Positions 1 to 10,811 of a stretch of DNA of 64,000 bases are shown here, one piece after another. Source of the DNA: Phytophthora colocasiae (lineage: Eukaryota; Oomycota; Peronosporomycetes; Peronosporales; Peronosporaceae); the NCBI GenBank assembly GCA_018806915.1, contig JAGKQI010000034.1, positions 558,001 through 622,000 on the forward strand, read 5' to 3'. Each line of letters opens with the position of its first letter. Position 1 is the stretch's first letter. Under the pieces are notes generated by a model that searched no databases, was not told the DNA's origin, and was given only the letters and a program-made list of their open reading frames with translations. The translations under genes were made by a program, and so were the position numbers.

Positions 1-337
1 CTCAAGACCCCCGCTATCGGAAGCGGAAAACAACGAAAGGAAGGGGCTGAATCCCGAACATTGGACTATTGGAAGACCTGGATCAAGAACCAGGCACCGG
101 ATCAAGGCTCGAGAACTCGCCTACGACCGGGATCAAGTACCCCGAGGTGGAGTGAAGAACTTCCACGCCGCCTCAAACCCCTGCGTCACTCAAGACCTTC
201 TTCTCGTCCCAAGACATCTTCAGAAGTTACCTGGAAGAGCGTAACCCGCCTACCGACGGGTACACAAGGTGAACACTACACGCAACAAGATCACGGATCA
301 TCGGGGGACCCCCTCCGTTAGTCGGTGTCTGGGCGCA
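1..337 (+). repeat. Family-1 LTR L0, 3' part, cut by window start
   Basis: The sequence matches the last part of every other family-1 LTR and ends in GGGCGCA. The inferred primer-binding site TGGCGATCGCGATCGGCC starts at 340. The upstream part of the LTR lies outside the window. Confidence 0.75.
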
Positions 338-995
338 AGTGGCGATCGCGATCGGCCTCAACCAGATTTTGGCCAGATCCGCTCCACCACAATGGTGCGC
401 GTGCCCGGATCTTCTGGTGACTTCGGATATCACCGTGAGTCCCAAGAAGATGTCAAGGTAAAAGAAGAACAAGGGAAGAAGTGCCTACGAATGTTGGATC
501 GACGGAGGCACCACTGAAAACAGAAAGATCCACAGATCAGCAGAGTTCTGGGAGGATCTCTACTGACAGGCACGAGGCAGACCTGGATCGCAATCCAGAT
601 CTCGAAGAAAAACCTCGAATTCCTCCCAAGGCCCCTTCGAGGGCCATTGCGGATCTCGATGAGAATCAGAGATCCGCACACAACGATAAGGAATCAGCAA
701 AGCTGAAACCTAACCTGCTCACCAAGTCCACTGTTGCCTCAAGATCGACCAAGAAAAGAAGATCAGAGCACCGGACGAAAGTGAAGGCTCAGACTCAGAG
801 CCAGAGGATGTGATCAACCCAGGATCAACGATCACCAGGACGCGATCGAACAGGCCTACTACAGGAAGAGGCTAAGCGAGACCTTGCTTAACGATCCGGT
901 TCTTACGATCATACAAGTCCGCCAGATCGGTAACCTCACAGGCCCAGTGTCGAAGCCCCGGACTAGCTCTGACCGCCTGAACGCGGTGAAGATCC
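338..995 (+). pseudogene. Deletion-derivative internal region 1: Gag N-terminal stub, frameshifted
   Basis: It holds the primer-binding site, a leader of about 50 bp, the gag ATG at 392 and the first part of gag, joined directly to the next LTR. Compared with the intact stubs at 2562 and 4743, it lost a base in a G run near 475 and carries further indels near 670, 765 and 835. The Gag fragment is therefore not translatable in one frame. The join to the LTR (...GAAGATCC then TGTGGTG at 996) is the same as in the other three stubs, so all four descend from one deletion event. Confidence 0.75.
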
Positions 996-2507
996 TGTGG
1001 TGAAGCGGACGAAAATTTTTCCCGGAGAGGCGATGTCAGCCACGAACCCGAATAGAGTCGGAACGAGCGAAAGGGGGGACCGGTGATCGCCAGATCTGGG
1101 TCGAATCAGACGAAGGTAAGATGGGTCCCGCCGGGAACAGGCAATGGAGACACCGGCGAAGAAGCAGGTGGAGCGGTGTTCGCGGGTGATCCGAATCCTG
1201 CCGTGGTGTTCGTGGGTGATCCGAATCCTGCCGGAGGAAGAATGGGGAAATCAAGGATGTTCTCGCGCGATCAACGATGACGGGGCCCCAAGCGAGCATG
1301 ATCAGCTTACCCTGGCGCCCCGAAGCCTCCTAACAGCACGATCCAACTTCCCCGGGCGGCGACGAAGCGAGATCACGCAAGATCGCGCAATGATCCTCTC
1401 CCGTATAAGTACGAGATCAGCTCCGGATCAAGGTCAACCCCAGGCGCGACGCAGAGCTCTTCTTGTGGCCTGATCCGGATTCTTTGAAGGATCACCAAGC
1501 GGGATCAGGCAGCGATCAAGCTTCGGTTAAGTGCGAGATCAAGCTTCGGTTAAGTGCGAGATCAAGCTTCGGTTAAGTACGAGATCAAGCTTCGGTTAGT
1601 GCGAGATCAAGCTTCGGTTAAGTACGGAATCGGCTCAAGATCAGGGTTAGGAACCAAGCTAGGGATCAGCTCTGTAGCCAGTGTCATGTGGTCGTAGGAT
1701 AGTAAATCAGGATGGGATTAGTAGGCATAGGAATAACCATAAACAGACTCGAATTTACCTTCTAGTGCGCAAGTGGATTCCTTCAGGACCCAAGACAAGG
1801 GAAGAGGATAGCATATTGGCCTCCCCTTAGTGTTCCAGCAAGTCACTTCGCCCACCTAGCTACAGCTAAGACCGGATCCCCGATTTGGCCGGCTTACCTT
1901 ACGCTAGTGTGAGGATCTCTCGATATCTCAACAACCCCAAGGGACTCGAATTTGCCCTGAACCACTCAAGTGTCTTCGCTACGCCTGGAACCAGAACTAC
2001 ATTGGCCCTACAAGCGTCAGGAAGGTAAGGATACGTGACCTAGTATAGCGGTTAAGTCTGGATAATATATTGACCAGCTTTGCCCTATCTAGTGAACTAT
2101 CCTTTAAGTGCATACATCGGATCGGAAGGAATTGGTTGTTTAGCCTAAGGATCCCGTCGAATCTCGCCCCTCAAGACCCCGCTATCGGAAGCGGAAAACA
2201 ACGAAAGGAAGGGACTGAATCCCGAACATTTGGACTATTGGAAGACCTGGATCAAGAACCAGGCACCCGGATCAAGGCTCGAGAACTCGCCTACGACAGG
2301 GATCAAGTACCCCGAGGTGGAGTGAAGAACTTCCACGCCGCCTCAAACCCCTGCGTCACTCAAGACCTTCTTCTCGTCCCAAGACATCTTCAGAAGTTAC
2401 CTGGAAGAGCGTAACCCGCCTACCGACGGGTACACAAGGTGAACACTACACGCAACAAGATCACGGATCATCGGGGGACCCCCTCCGTTAGTCGGTGTCT
2501 GGGCGCA
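996..2507 (+). repeat. Family-1 LTR L1, complete
   Basis: This 1512-bp LTR runs from TGTGGTGAAG to GGGCGCA. The 5' boundary is supported by the outer end of inverted copy C, where the same TGTGG terminus meets foreign DNA. The 3' boundary is inferred from TG...CA ends followed two bases later by a TGG-starting 18-mer whose complement has the C expected at tRNA position 61. The LTR contains an AAAATTTTT tract near its start, five copies of a 23-bp minisatellite (about 1506-1625) and an AT-rich TATA-like stretch (about 2060-2070). Short ORFs seen in it have no recognisable product. Confidence 0.75.
2060..2070 (+). promoter_or_regulatory. TATA-like AT-rich stretch in the family-1 LTR
   Basis: GATAATATAT is the only strongly AT-rich patch in the otherwise GC-rich second half of the LTR, and it recurs at the same place in every LTR copy. 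It could serve as a core promoter element for gag-pol RNA, placing a start site about 450 bp before the LTR end. This is position-based inference only; oomycete promoters often lack TATA. Confidence 0.3.
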
Positions 2508-2509
2508 AG

Positions 2510-2527
2510 TGGCGATCGCGATCGGCC
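2510..2527 (+). other. Putative tRNA primer-binding site of family 1
   Basis: TGGCGATCGCGATCGGCC lies two bases after the inferred LTR end and recurs after the other family-1 LTRs; in unit 4 it is altered to TGGCTACC... at about 6934. Read as the complement of a tRNA 3' end, it gives CCA, one discriminator base, a 7-nt acceptor arm and a T-arm beginning with C at position 61. I cannot name the tRNA. Confidence 0.5.
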
Positions 2528-2561
2528 TCAACCAGATTTTGGCCAGATCCGCTCCACCACA

Positions 2562-3179
2562 ATGGTGCGCGTGCCCGGATCTTCTGGTGACTTCGGATAT
2601 CACCGTGAGTCCCAAGAAGATGTCAAGGTAAAAGAAGAACAAGGGGAAGAAGTGCCTACGAATGTTGGATCGACGGAGGCACCACTGAAAACAGAAAGAT
2701 CCACAGATCAGCAGAGTTCTGGGAGGATCTCTACTGACAGGCACGAGGCAGACCTGGATCGCAATCCAGATCTCGAAGAAAAACCTCGAATTCCTCCCAA
2801 GGCCCCTTCGAGGGCCATTGCGGATCTCGATGAGAATCGAGATCCGCACACGAGCGATAAGGAATCAGCAAAGCTGAAACCTAACCTGCTCACCAAGTCC
2901 ACTGTTGCCTCAAGATCGACCAAGAAAAAGAAGATCAAGAGCACCCGGACGAAATTGAAGGCTCCAGACTCAGAGCCAGAGGATGTGATCAACCCAGGAT
3001 CAACGATCACCAAGGACGCGATCGAACAGGCCTACTACAGGAAGAGGCTAAGCGAGACCTTGCTTAACGATCCGGTTCTTACGATCATACAAGTCCGCCA
3101 GATCGGTAACCTCACAGGCCCAGTGTCGAAGCCCCGGACTAGCTCTGACCGCCTGAACGCGGTGAAGATCCTGTGGTGA
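2562..3179 (+). CDS. Truncated Gag N-terminal protein of a deletion derivative
   Basis: An ATG in a CACAATGG context opens a 205-codon ORF. The protein is highly charged (Lys, Glu, Asp, Arg and Ser rich) and looks disordered; it corresponds to the Gag region before the structured gag domain. After GTGAAGATC the sequence jumps to the next LTR, and the frame runs nine bases into it, so the stop codon is supplied by the LTR's own TGTGGTGA start. The ORF is identical in amino acids to the unit at 4743, pointing to recent duplication. There is no capsid core, zinc knuckle or Pol, so any mobility would depend on proteins from full-length copies. Whether it is translated is unknown. Confidence 0.6.
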   Translation: MVRVPGSSGDFGYHRESQEDVKVKEEQGEEVPTNVGSTEAPLKTERSTDQQSSGRISTDRHEADLDRNPDLEEKPRIPPKAPSRAIADLDENRDPHTSDKESAKLKPNLLTKSTVASRSTKKKKIKSTRTKLKAPDSEPEDVINPGSTITKDAIEQAYYRKRLSETLLNDPVLTIIQVRQIGNLTGPVSKPRTSSDRLNAVKILW

Positions 3180-4688
3180 AGCGGACGAAAATTTTTCCCG
3201 GAGAGGCGATGTCAGCCACGAACCCGAATAGAGTCGGAACGAGCGAAAGGGGGGACCGGTGATCGCCAGATCTGGGTCGAATCAGACGAAGGTAAGATGG
3301 GTCCCGCCGGGAACAGGCAATGGAGACACCGGCGAAGAAGCAGGTGGAGCGGTGTTCGCGGGTGATCCGAATCCTGCCGTGGTGTTCGTGGGTGATCCGA
3401 ATCCTGCCGGAGGAAGAATGGGGAAATCAAGGATGTTCTCGCGCGATCAACGATGACGGGGCCCCAAGCGAGCATGATCAGCTTACCCTGGCGCCCCGAA
3501 GCCTCTAACAGCACGATCCAACTTCCCCGGGCGGCGACGAAGCGAGATCACGCAAGATCGCGCAATGATCCTCTCCCGTATAAGTACGAGATCAGCTCCG
3601 GATCAAGGTCAACCCCAGGCGCGACGCAGACTCTTCTTGTGGCCTGATCCGGATTCTTTGAAGGATCACCAAGCGGGATCAGGCAGCGATCAAGCTTCGG
3701 TTAAGTGCGAGATCAAGCTTCGGTTAAGTGCGAGATCAAGCTTCGGTTAAGTACGAGATCAAGCTTCGGTTAAGTGCGAGATCAAGCTTCGGTTAAGTAC
3801 GGAATCGGCTCAAGATCAGGGTTAGGGGAACCAAGCTAGGGATCAGCTCTGTAGCCAGTGTCATGTGGTCGTAGGATAGTAAATCAGGATGGGATTAGTA
3901 GGCATAGGAATAACCATAAACAGACTCGAATTTACCTTCTAGTGCGCAAGTGGATTCCTTCAGGACCCAAGACAAGGGAAGAGGATAGCATATTGGCCTC
4001 CCCTTAGTGTTCCAGCAAGTCACTTCGCCCACCTAGCTACAGCTAAGACCGGATCCCCGATTTGGCCGGCTTACCTTACGCTAGTGTGAGGATCTCTCGA
4101 TATCTCAACAACCCCAAGGGACTCGAATTTGCCCTGAACCACTCAAGTGTCTTCGCTACGCCTGGAACCGGGAACTACATTGGCCCTACAAGCGTCAGGA
4201 AGGTAAGGATACGTGACCTAGTATAGCGGTTAAGTCTGGATAATATATTGGCCAGCTTTGCCTATCTAGTGAACTATCCTTTAAGTGCATACATCGGATC
4301 AGGAAGGAATTGGTTGTTTAGCCTAAGGATCCCGTCGAATCTCGCCCCCTCAAGACCCCCGCTATCGGAAGCGGAAAACAACGAAAGGAAGGGACTGAAT
4401 CCCGAACATTGGACTATTGGAAGACCTGGATCAAGAACCAGGCACCCGGATCAAGGCTCGAGAACTCGCCTACGACAGGGATCAAAGTACCCCGAGGTGG
4501 AGTGAAGAACTTCCCACGCCGCCTCAAACCCCTGCGTCACTCAAGACCTTCTTCTCGTCCCAAGACATCTTCAGAAGTTACCTGGAAGAGCGTAACCCGC
4601 CTACCGACGGGTACACAAGGTGAACACTACACGCAACAAGATCACGGATCATCGGGGGACCCCCTCCGTTAGTCGGTGTCTGGGCGCA
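3172..4688 (+). repeat. Family-1 LTR L2, complete
   Basis: This 1517-bp LTR is nearly identical to L1, with five minisatellite copies (about 3686-3800). It carries the variant set CATGTGGTCG and ATTCCTTCAGG that marks L1, L2, L3 and L6, in contrast to L4, L5 and L7. The primer-binding site follows at 4691. Confidence 0.75.
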
Positions 4689-4742
4689 AGTGGCGATCGC
4701 GATCGGCCTCAACCAGATTTTGGCCAGATCCGCTCCACCACA

Positions 4743-5360
4743 ATGGTGCGCGTGCCCGGATCTTCTGGTGACTTCGGATATCACCGTGAGTCCCAAGAAG
4801 ATGTCAAGGTAAAAGAAGAACAAGGGGAAGAAGTGCCTACGAATGTTGGATCGACGGAGGCACCACTGAAAACAGAAAGATCCACAGATCAGCAGAGTTC
4901 TGGGAGGATCTCTACTGACAGGCACGAGGCAGACCTGGATCGCAATCCAGATCTCGAAGAAAAACCTCGAATTCCTCCCAAGGCCCCTTCGAGGGCCATT
5001 GCGGATCTCGATGAGAATCGAGATCCGCACACGAGCGATAAGGAATCAGCAAAGCTGAAACCTAACCTGCTCACCAAGTCCACTGTTGCCTCAAGATCGA
5101 CCAAGAAAAAGAAGATCAAGAGCACCCGGACGAAATTGAAGGCTCCAGACTCAGAGCCAGAGGATGTGATCAACCCAGGATCAACGATCACCAAGGACGC
5201 GATCGAACAGGCCTACTACAGGAAGAGGCTAAGCGAGACCTTGCTTAACGATCCGGTTCTTACGATCATACAAGTCCGCCAGATCGGTAACCTCACAGGC
5301 CCAGTGTCGAAGCCCCGGACTAGCTCTGACCGCCTGAACGCGGTGAAGATCCTGTGGTGA
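4743..5360 (+). CDS. Truncated Gag N-terminal protein, second intact stub
   Basis: A 205-codon ORF with the same amino-acid sequence as the stub at 2562, the same CACAATGG start context and the same stop inside the following LTR. Two adjacent intact, identical ORFs among decayed neighbours argue for very recent duplication or gene conversion. The product would be the disordered, charged N-terminal arm of Gag without capsid or nucleocapsid parts. Confidence 0.6.
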   Translation: MVRVPGSSGDFGYHRESQEDVKVKEEQGEEVPTNVGSTEAPLKTERSTDQQSSGRISTDRHEADLDRNPDLEEKPRIPPKAPSRAIADLDENRDPHTSDKESAKLKPNLLTKSTVASRSTKKKKIKSTRTKLKAPDSEPEDVINPGSTITKDAIEQAYYRKRLSETLLNDPVLTIIQVRQIGNLTGPVSKPRTSSDRLNAVKILW

Positions 5361-6931
5361 AGCGGACGAAAATTTTTCCCGGAGAGGCGATGTCAGCCAC
5401 GAACCCGAATAGAGTCGGAACGAGCGAAAGGGGGGACCGGTGATCGCCAGATCTGGGTCGAATCAGACGAAGGTAAGATGGGTCCCGCCGGGAACAGGCA
5501 ATGGAGACACCGGCGAAGAAGCAGGTGGAGCGGTGTTCGCGGGTGATCCGAATCCTGCCGTGGTGTTCGTGGGTGATCCGAATCCTGCCGGAGGAAGAAT
5601 GGGGAAATCAAGGATGTTCTCGCGCGATCAACGATGACGGGGCCCCAAGCGAGCATGATCAGCTTACCCTGGCGCCCCGAAGCCTCTAACAGCACGATCC
5701 AACTTCCCCGGGCGGCGACGAAGCGAGATCACGCAAGATCGCGCAATGATCCTCTCCCGTATAAGTACGAGATCAGCTCCGGATCAAGGTCAACCCCAGG
5801 CGCGACGCAGACTCTTCTTGTGGCCTGATCCGGATTCTTTGAAGGATCACCAAGCGGGATCAGGCAGCGATCAAGCTTCGGTTAAGTGCGAGATCAAGCT
5901 TCGGTTAAGTGCGAGATCAAGCTTCGGTTAAGTGCGAGATCAAGCTTCGGTTAAGTGCGAGATCAAGCTTCGGTTAAGTGCGAGATCAAGCTTCGGTTAA
6001 GTACGAGATCAAGCTTCGGTTAAGTGCGAGATCAAGCTTCGGTTAAGTACGGAATCGGCTCAAGATCAGGGTTAGGGAACCAAGCTAGGGATCAGCTCTG
6101 TAGCCAGTGTCATGTGGTCGTAGGATAGTAAATCAGGATGGGATTAGTAGGCATAGGAATAACCATAAACAGACTCGAATTTACCTTCTAGTGCGCAAGT
6201 GGATTCCTTCAGGACCCAAGACAAGGGAAGAGGATAGCATATTGGCCTCCCCTTAGTGTTCAAGCAAGTCACTTCGCCCACCTAGCTACAGCTAAGACCG
6301 GATCCCCGATTTGGCCGGCTTACCTTACGCTGAGTGTGAGGATCTCTCGATATCTCAACAACCCCAAAGGGACTCGAATTTGCCTGAACCACTCAAGTGT
6401 CTTCGCTACGCCTGGAACCGGGAACTACATTGGCCCTACAAGCGTCAGGAAGGTAAGGATACGTGACCTAGTATAGCGGTTAAGTCTGGATAATATATTG
6501 GCCAGCTTTGCCCTATCTAGTGAACTATCCTTTAAGTGTATACATCGGATCGGAAGGTGGTTGTTTAGCCTAAGGATCCAGTCGAATCTCGCCCCTCAAG
6601 ACCCCCGCTATCGGAAGCGAAAAACAACGAAAGGAAGGGCTGAATCCCGAACATTGGACTATTGGAAGACCTGGATCAAGAACCAGGCACCCGGATCAAG
6701 GCTCGAGAACTCGCCTACGACCGGGATCAAGTACCCCGAGGTGGAGTGAAGAACTTCCACGCCGCCTCAAACCCCTGCGTCACTCAAGACCTTCTTCTCG
6801 TCCCAAGACATCTTCAGAAGTTACCTGGAAGAGCGTAACCCGCCTACCGACGGGTACACAAGGTGAACACTACACGCAACAAGATCACGGATCATCGGGG
6901 GACCCCCTCCGTTAGTCGGTGTCTGGGCGCA
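5353..6931 (+). repeat. Family-1 LTR L3, complete, expanded minisatellite
   Basis: This 1579-bp LTR owes its extra length over L1 and L2 to eight copies of the 23-bp minisatellite (5866-6053). It has small indels near its 3' end (about 6330, 6365 and 6560). The following primer-binding site is altered to TGGCTACC. Confidence 0.75.
5866..6053 (+). repeat. 23-bp minisatellite inside the family-1 LTR
   Basis: Eight direct copies of the unit GAGATCAAGCTTCGGTTAAG plus TGC or TAC. Homologous blocks lie at about 1506-1625 (5 copies), 3686-3800 (5), 8106-8291 (7 plus a variant), 28790-28943 (5 plus a variant), 41005-41120 (4 plus a variant) and 53578-53806 inverted (10). Each unit carries GATC and AAGCTT. 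Repeat number differs in most LTRs, so this is a fast-evolving tract in the upstream half of the LTR, where a U3 enhancer might sit. Confidence 0.9.
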
Positions 6932-6984
6932 AGTGGCTACCGCGATCGGCCTCAACACGATTTTGGCAGATCCGCTCCACCACA

Positions 6985-7592
6985 ATGGTGCGCGTGCCCG
7001 GATCTTCTGGTGACTTCAGATATCACCGTGAGTCCCAAGAAGATGTCAAGGTAAAAGAAGAACAAGGGGAAGAAGTGCCTACGAATGTTGGATCGACGGA
7101 GGCACCACTGAAAACAGAAAGATCCACAGATCAGCAGAGTTCTGGGAGGATCTCTACTGACAGGCACGAGGCAGACCTGGATCGCAATCCAGATCTCGAA
7201 GAAAAACCTCGAATTCCTCCCAAGGCCCCTTCGAGGGCCATTGCGGATCTCGATGAGAATCGAGATCCGCACACGAGCGATAAGGAATCAGCAAAGCTGA
7301 AACCTAACCTGCTCACCAAGTCCACTGTTGCCTCAAGATCGACCAAGAAAAAGAAGATCAAGAGCACCGGACGAAATTGAAGGCTCCAGACTCAGAGCCA
7401 GAGGATGTGATCAACCCAGGATCAACGATCACCAAGGACGCGATCGAACAGGCCTACTACAGGAAGAGGCTAAGCGAGACCTTGCTTAACGATCCGGTTC
7501 TTACGATCATACAAGTCCGCCAGATCGGTAACCTCACAGGCCCAGTGTCGAAGCCCGGACTAGCTCTGACCGCCTGAACGCGGTGAAGATCC
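6985..7592 (+). pseudogene. Gag N-terminal stub of deletion derivative 4, frameshifted
   Basis: Starts at the usual CACAATGG and follows the other stubs until a lost C in a CCC run near 7368 shifts the frame, followed by a second indel near 7555. It ends at the same deletion join with the next LTR at 7593. The leader has extra changes, including an altered primer-binding site. Confidence 0.7.
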
Positions 7593-8462
7593 TGTGGTGA
7601 AGCGGACGAAAATTTTTCCCGGAGAGGCGATGTCAGCCACGAACCCGAATAGAGTCGGAACGAGCGAAAGGGGGGACCGGTGATCGCCAGATCTGGGTCG
7701 AATCAGACGAAGGTAAGATGGGTCCCGCCGGGAACAGGCAATGGAGACACCGGCGAAGAAGCAGGTGGAGCGGTGTTCGCGGGTGATCCGAATCCTGCCG
7801 TGGTGTTCGTGGGTGATCCGAATCCTGCCGGAGGAAGAATGGGGAAATCAAGGATGTTCTCGCGCGATCAACGATGACGGGGCCCCAAGCGAGCATGATC
7901 AGCTTACCCTGGCGCCCCGAAGCCTCTAACAGCACGATCCAACTTCCCCGGGCGGCGACGAAGCGAGATCACGCAAGATCGCGCAATGATCCTCTCCCGT
8001 ATAAGTACGAGATCAGCTCCGGATCAAGGTCAACCCCAGGCGCGACGCAGATTCTTCTTGTGGCCTGATCCGGATTCTATGAAGGATCACCAAGCGGGAT
8101 CAGGCAGTGATCAAGTCCCGATTAAGTACGAGATCAAGCTTCGGTTAAGTGCGAGATCAAGCTTCGGTTAAGTACGAGATCAAGCTTCGGTTAAGTGCGA
8201 GATCAAGCTTCGGTTAAGTGCGAGATCAAGCTTCGGTTAAGTACGAGATCAAGCTTCGGTTAAGTGCGAGATCAAGCTTCGGTTAAGTACGGAATCGGCT
8301 CAAGATCAGGGTTAGGGGAACCAAGCTAGGGATCAGCTCTGTAGCCAGTGTCGTGTGATCGTAGGATAGTAAATCAGGATGGGATTAGTAGGCATAGGAA
8401 TAACCATAAACAGACTCGAATTTACCTTCTAGTGCGCAAGTGGATTTCTTCAGGACCCAGGA
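7593..8462 (+). repeat. Family-1 LTR L4, left half, interrupted by D1
   Basis: First 870 bp of the left LTR of full-length copy A. It carries the variant set CGTGTGATCG and ATTTCTTCAGG shared with L5, supporting L4 and L5 as A's own LTR pair. The minisatellite (8106-8291) has a divergent first unit, TCCCGATTAAG, also seen in L5 and L6. The last five bases, CAGGA (8458-8462), are the left target-site duplication of D1. Confidence 0.85.
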
Positions 8463-8876
8463 TGCAGCGGGGCTGCGTAGGTGTGCACGGCACAGAGGAA
8501 GTTGGGTTGACTCGTAGAGTCCTGCTTGCAAGGCACTAGCCTTCGGTTCTATACAAGAACCAAGTAGTCCACTAAATACGGGACTCTCACAATCAGTGTC
8601 CCTATAATAAAGGAACTAACACTAATTATGTAAAATGCAAAACTGATTTTTATTTATTTTATTGCCCTAATCCTGAATGTAACGGATTTAGTATCTAACA
8701 TACTAAATCCTAATCAAATGTAATGTGTGGCTCTGAGCTAACAGCCAGCAACTGGCTACATGTGTGACGTGTGAGAAACACTATGTGTTGTACACGGATC
8801 TGTGACTTTGTGACCTGGATGGTGTATACCACACCTATTGTAGCCAGCATGCGCGCAGCTCGTGTAACCCGTTACA
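8463..8876 (-). repeat. D1 3' LTR
   Basis: A 414-bp LTR that reads TGTAACGGG... to ...GCTGCA on the minus strand. It differs from the other D1 LTR by a few small indels and a cluster of changes at the integrase end (8847-8876). It contains a perfect 11-bp-arm hairpin (8684-8694 with 8700-8710) and an AT-rich core near 8620-8670. Bases 8877-8887 give a polypurine tract GGTGGGGAGGG on the minus strand, directly before the LTR. Confidence 0.9.
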
Positions 8877-8930
8877 CCCTCCCCACCAAACCGTGGATAC
8901 GGAGTATCTACAACTGTAGACATAACTGCC

Positions 8931-10811
8931 TTGTCAAGGCCTGTCACCGGCAACTTTCCGATAAAAGAAATCTCTCAACGAGAGTGCGCGGGTGCGCTGG
9001 CTCAACGAGCACATTCTTCAATTCTCCCCAGCGAGCCAACCGCTCCTGAGGTGTCCAGTGACCAGGCGTCTACGCCCCAGCGCCTCAGCGCTTTCCGGTC
9101 TGAGCCCTCGGCTCCTCTCACGCTCTCCGATTCGGAGTATTTCGCGGCGTCTCGCCTTCGCTACGGAGCGATGTTCAAGGCCAGCCCGACGTCAAGTGGT
9201 AGCGGTGGCTCACCCTTCGAGTACACGACAGCGTCGCCGACGCGCGACCCACGTCGCTCTCCTACAGAGGAAGGCGAGGTCGAAGTGGACTACGAGGAGT
9301 CCGAACAGGGCGATGCCCATGCGTCTCCTGCTCCTGCGAGCCCTCGGACGACCCGATCTGAGCTGCGCTCTCCACGCGATCCGCGTCGGTACTCAATTCC
9401 TCGGCAGCTGCGGCGGCCAAGCCGTTCCCGGAGGGACCTTCGAGCCTCGTGCTCAACGCGTTGCGCAACGCACCACCGCTTCCTGCTCGCGATGAGCCAG
9501 AGTCACTCAAGGGAGTCGAAGACGCGATCACCAACCCTCTGGATGAGGCACAGGAGGCTTCCCTGAGCGGTGCTCCAGAGTCACGTCCCCCGGTCCAACG
9601 GGACATCGTGGGGACTTCGTCGCGGCGCGACTACGGCTTCGAGCCTCGCGACCCTGCCGAGCAGGTGAAGCAGTTGATGGCGCAGCCAAACCTGCATGGT
9701 TACGCCATAGGCAATCCTCCACGTACGGTGGCTGAGACTCAGCAGCGACAGGGGCTCCATGAGCGTTTCCTGACCCCGCAGGTGTGCACACTCGCCGAGT
9801 ATCGGCAACGCTTAGATAAGCAACGGCGACGGGAGTCTGTGCCTCAGATGAGGACTTATCCACTCCTGCTCCAAACCGGAGAGACCACCCGGGACTACAT
9901 GGTCCATGTGGCCACCTGGGCCGAGGCTTCACGGAAGCTCGCGTCGTTTGACCGGCTCATGGAGAGCTGCGCCGAGGTGGACGTCCGCCTCGCCGGTGGT
10001 CTACTCTTCCAGTACGCGAAGATACGCGTGCGGCCCGGCCGCTTTCCTCGTCACACGACGGCAGTGGCTCCCGCCTCTCAGGCCACTATCCCTGCTTCGC
10101 AGGATGCTCCTTCAGTCTCCGAGGGAGACTCGCTGGCTGTGCCAGCCACGGACCAGAGCCTGAGCTCGGCTGCTAGTCCGTCAGCTTCTCACACTAGTGG
10201 TGAGAAGCGGGTGTCGACCGAGTGGTCGACCTCGAGCCCTTCGGGCGCCCCCGATCTTCGCGATCAAAAGCGTCCACGACGTCAGGGCAGTCCTGCCTCA
10301 GGGACCCTTCAAACTCCCACGAGTTTTGGGAATGAGGATATCCACGCCACTTCACCAGATACTGGTTTTGACTACGGTGGCGACGCCGCGCCATCAGGCG
10401 CTCCACGTGGTAGTGGGAGTCCCCTGCTCATCGAGCAACGGCGGAGGAGGCCGATTCGCTGCGGAACGCCGTACTCGATGAGTGTGACGAGCGCTATTTG
10501 TCGCATCGCGCCTGGTACCAACTCGATCACTCGATCGGTACTCTCCGGAGTCAGACTCAGTCCCTTCAAGGGAACGTCGAGAGTGTTTGGCATTCGCATG
10601 CCCGTCTCGCTCATGACATGGAGGAGATTGAAAGCCGGATGGCTTGGCTCGAAGGTCCTCAGTCCCTGACTGCTCGCCTGCACCAGCAGGAGCTTCAGCT
10701 CGCTGAGTTGCGAGGTCAGGTGACGTTGCTGCTGCAGATGACGCAGCCTGGGCACGTGTCGTCGGTGCCAGCGCCTCCGCGCTCACCCCGCGGGGTCCCG
10801 ATATGGCTTAA
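8931..10811 (+). pseudogene. D1 antisense ORF (acidic / KRPRR / coiled-coil protein), frameshifted
   Basis: This ORF is opposite in direction to D1 gag-pol and starts near the 3' LTR. No ATG in good context is visible at the expected place; the open frame begins about 8931. Reading requires frame changes near 9395, 10420 and 10795. In order, the product shows a Ser/Pro-rich start, an acidic stretch containing EEGEVEVDYEE, an Ala-rich linker, a globular-looking middle with RDYMVHVATW, a Ser/Thr/Pro-rich region, a basic KRPRR (possible nuclear localisation signal), and a C-terminal heptad-rich segment ending in a TAA at 10809-10811. The 3' third overlaps the chromodomain-coding part of pol. I recognise no known domain. 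E (54542-56089) carries a counterpart with a similar acidic motif, basic motif and coiled-coil tail. Confidence 0.6.

Noticed and set aside
227..472. Minus-strand ORFs through the family-1 leader and gag stub (up to about 150 codons, repeated in each unit)
   Set aside because: They are reverse-strand shadows of gag. They run across the LTR/leader boundary, have no recognisable domain, and their starts are not conserved in B.
1036..1299. Short ORFs on both strands at the start of each family-1 LTR (about 65-100 codons)
   Set aside because: They recur only because the LTR recurs. They overlap each other on opposite strands, contain a repeated TGATCCGAATCC tract, and show no protein features.
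1506..1630. CRISPR-like array suggested by regularly spaced 23-bp repeats
   Set aside because: The repeats are directly adjacent without unique spacers and lie inside a eukaryotic LTR.
2439..2561. Upstream extension of gag from a GTG
   Set aside because: A eukaryotic gene would need ATG. The extension crosses the LTR end and primer-binding site, and the ATG at 2562 has a good context.
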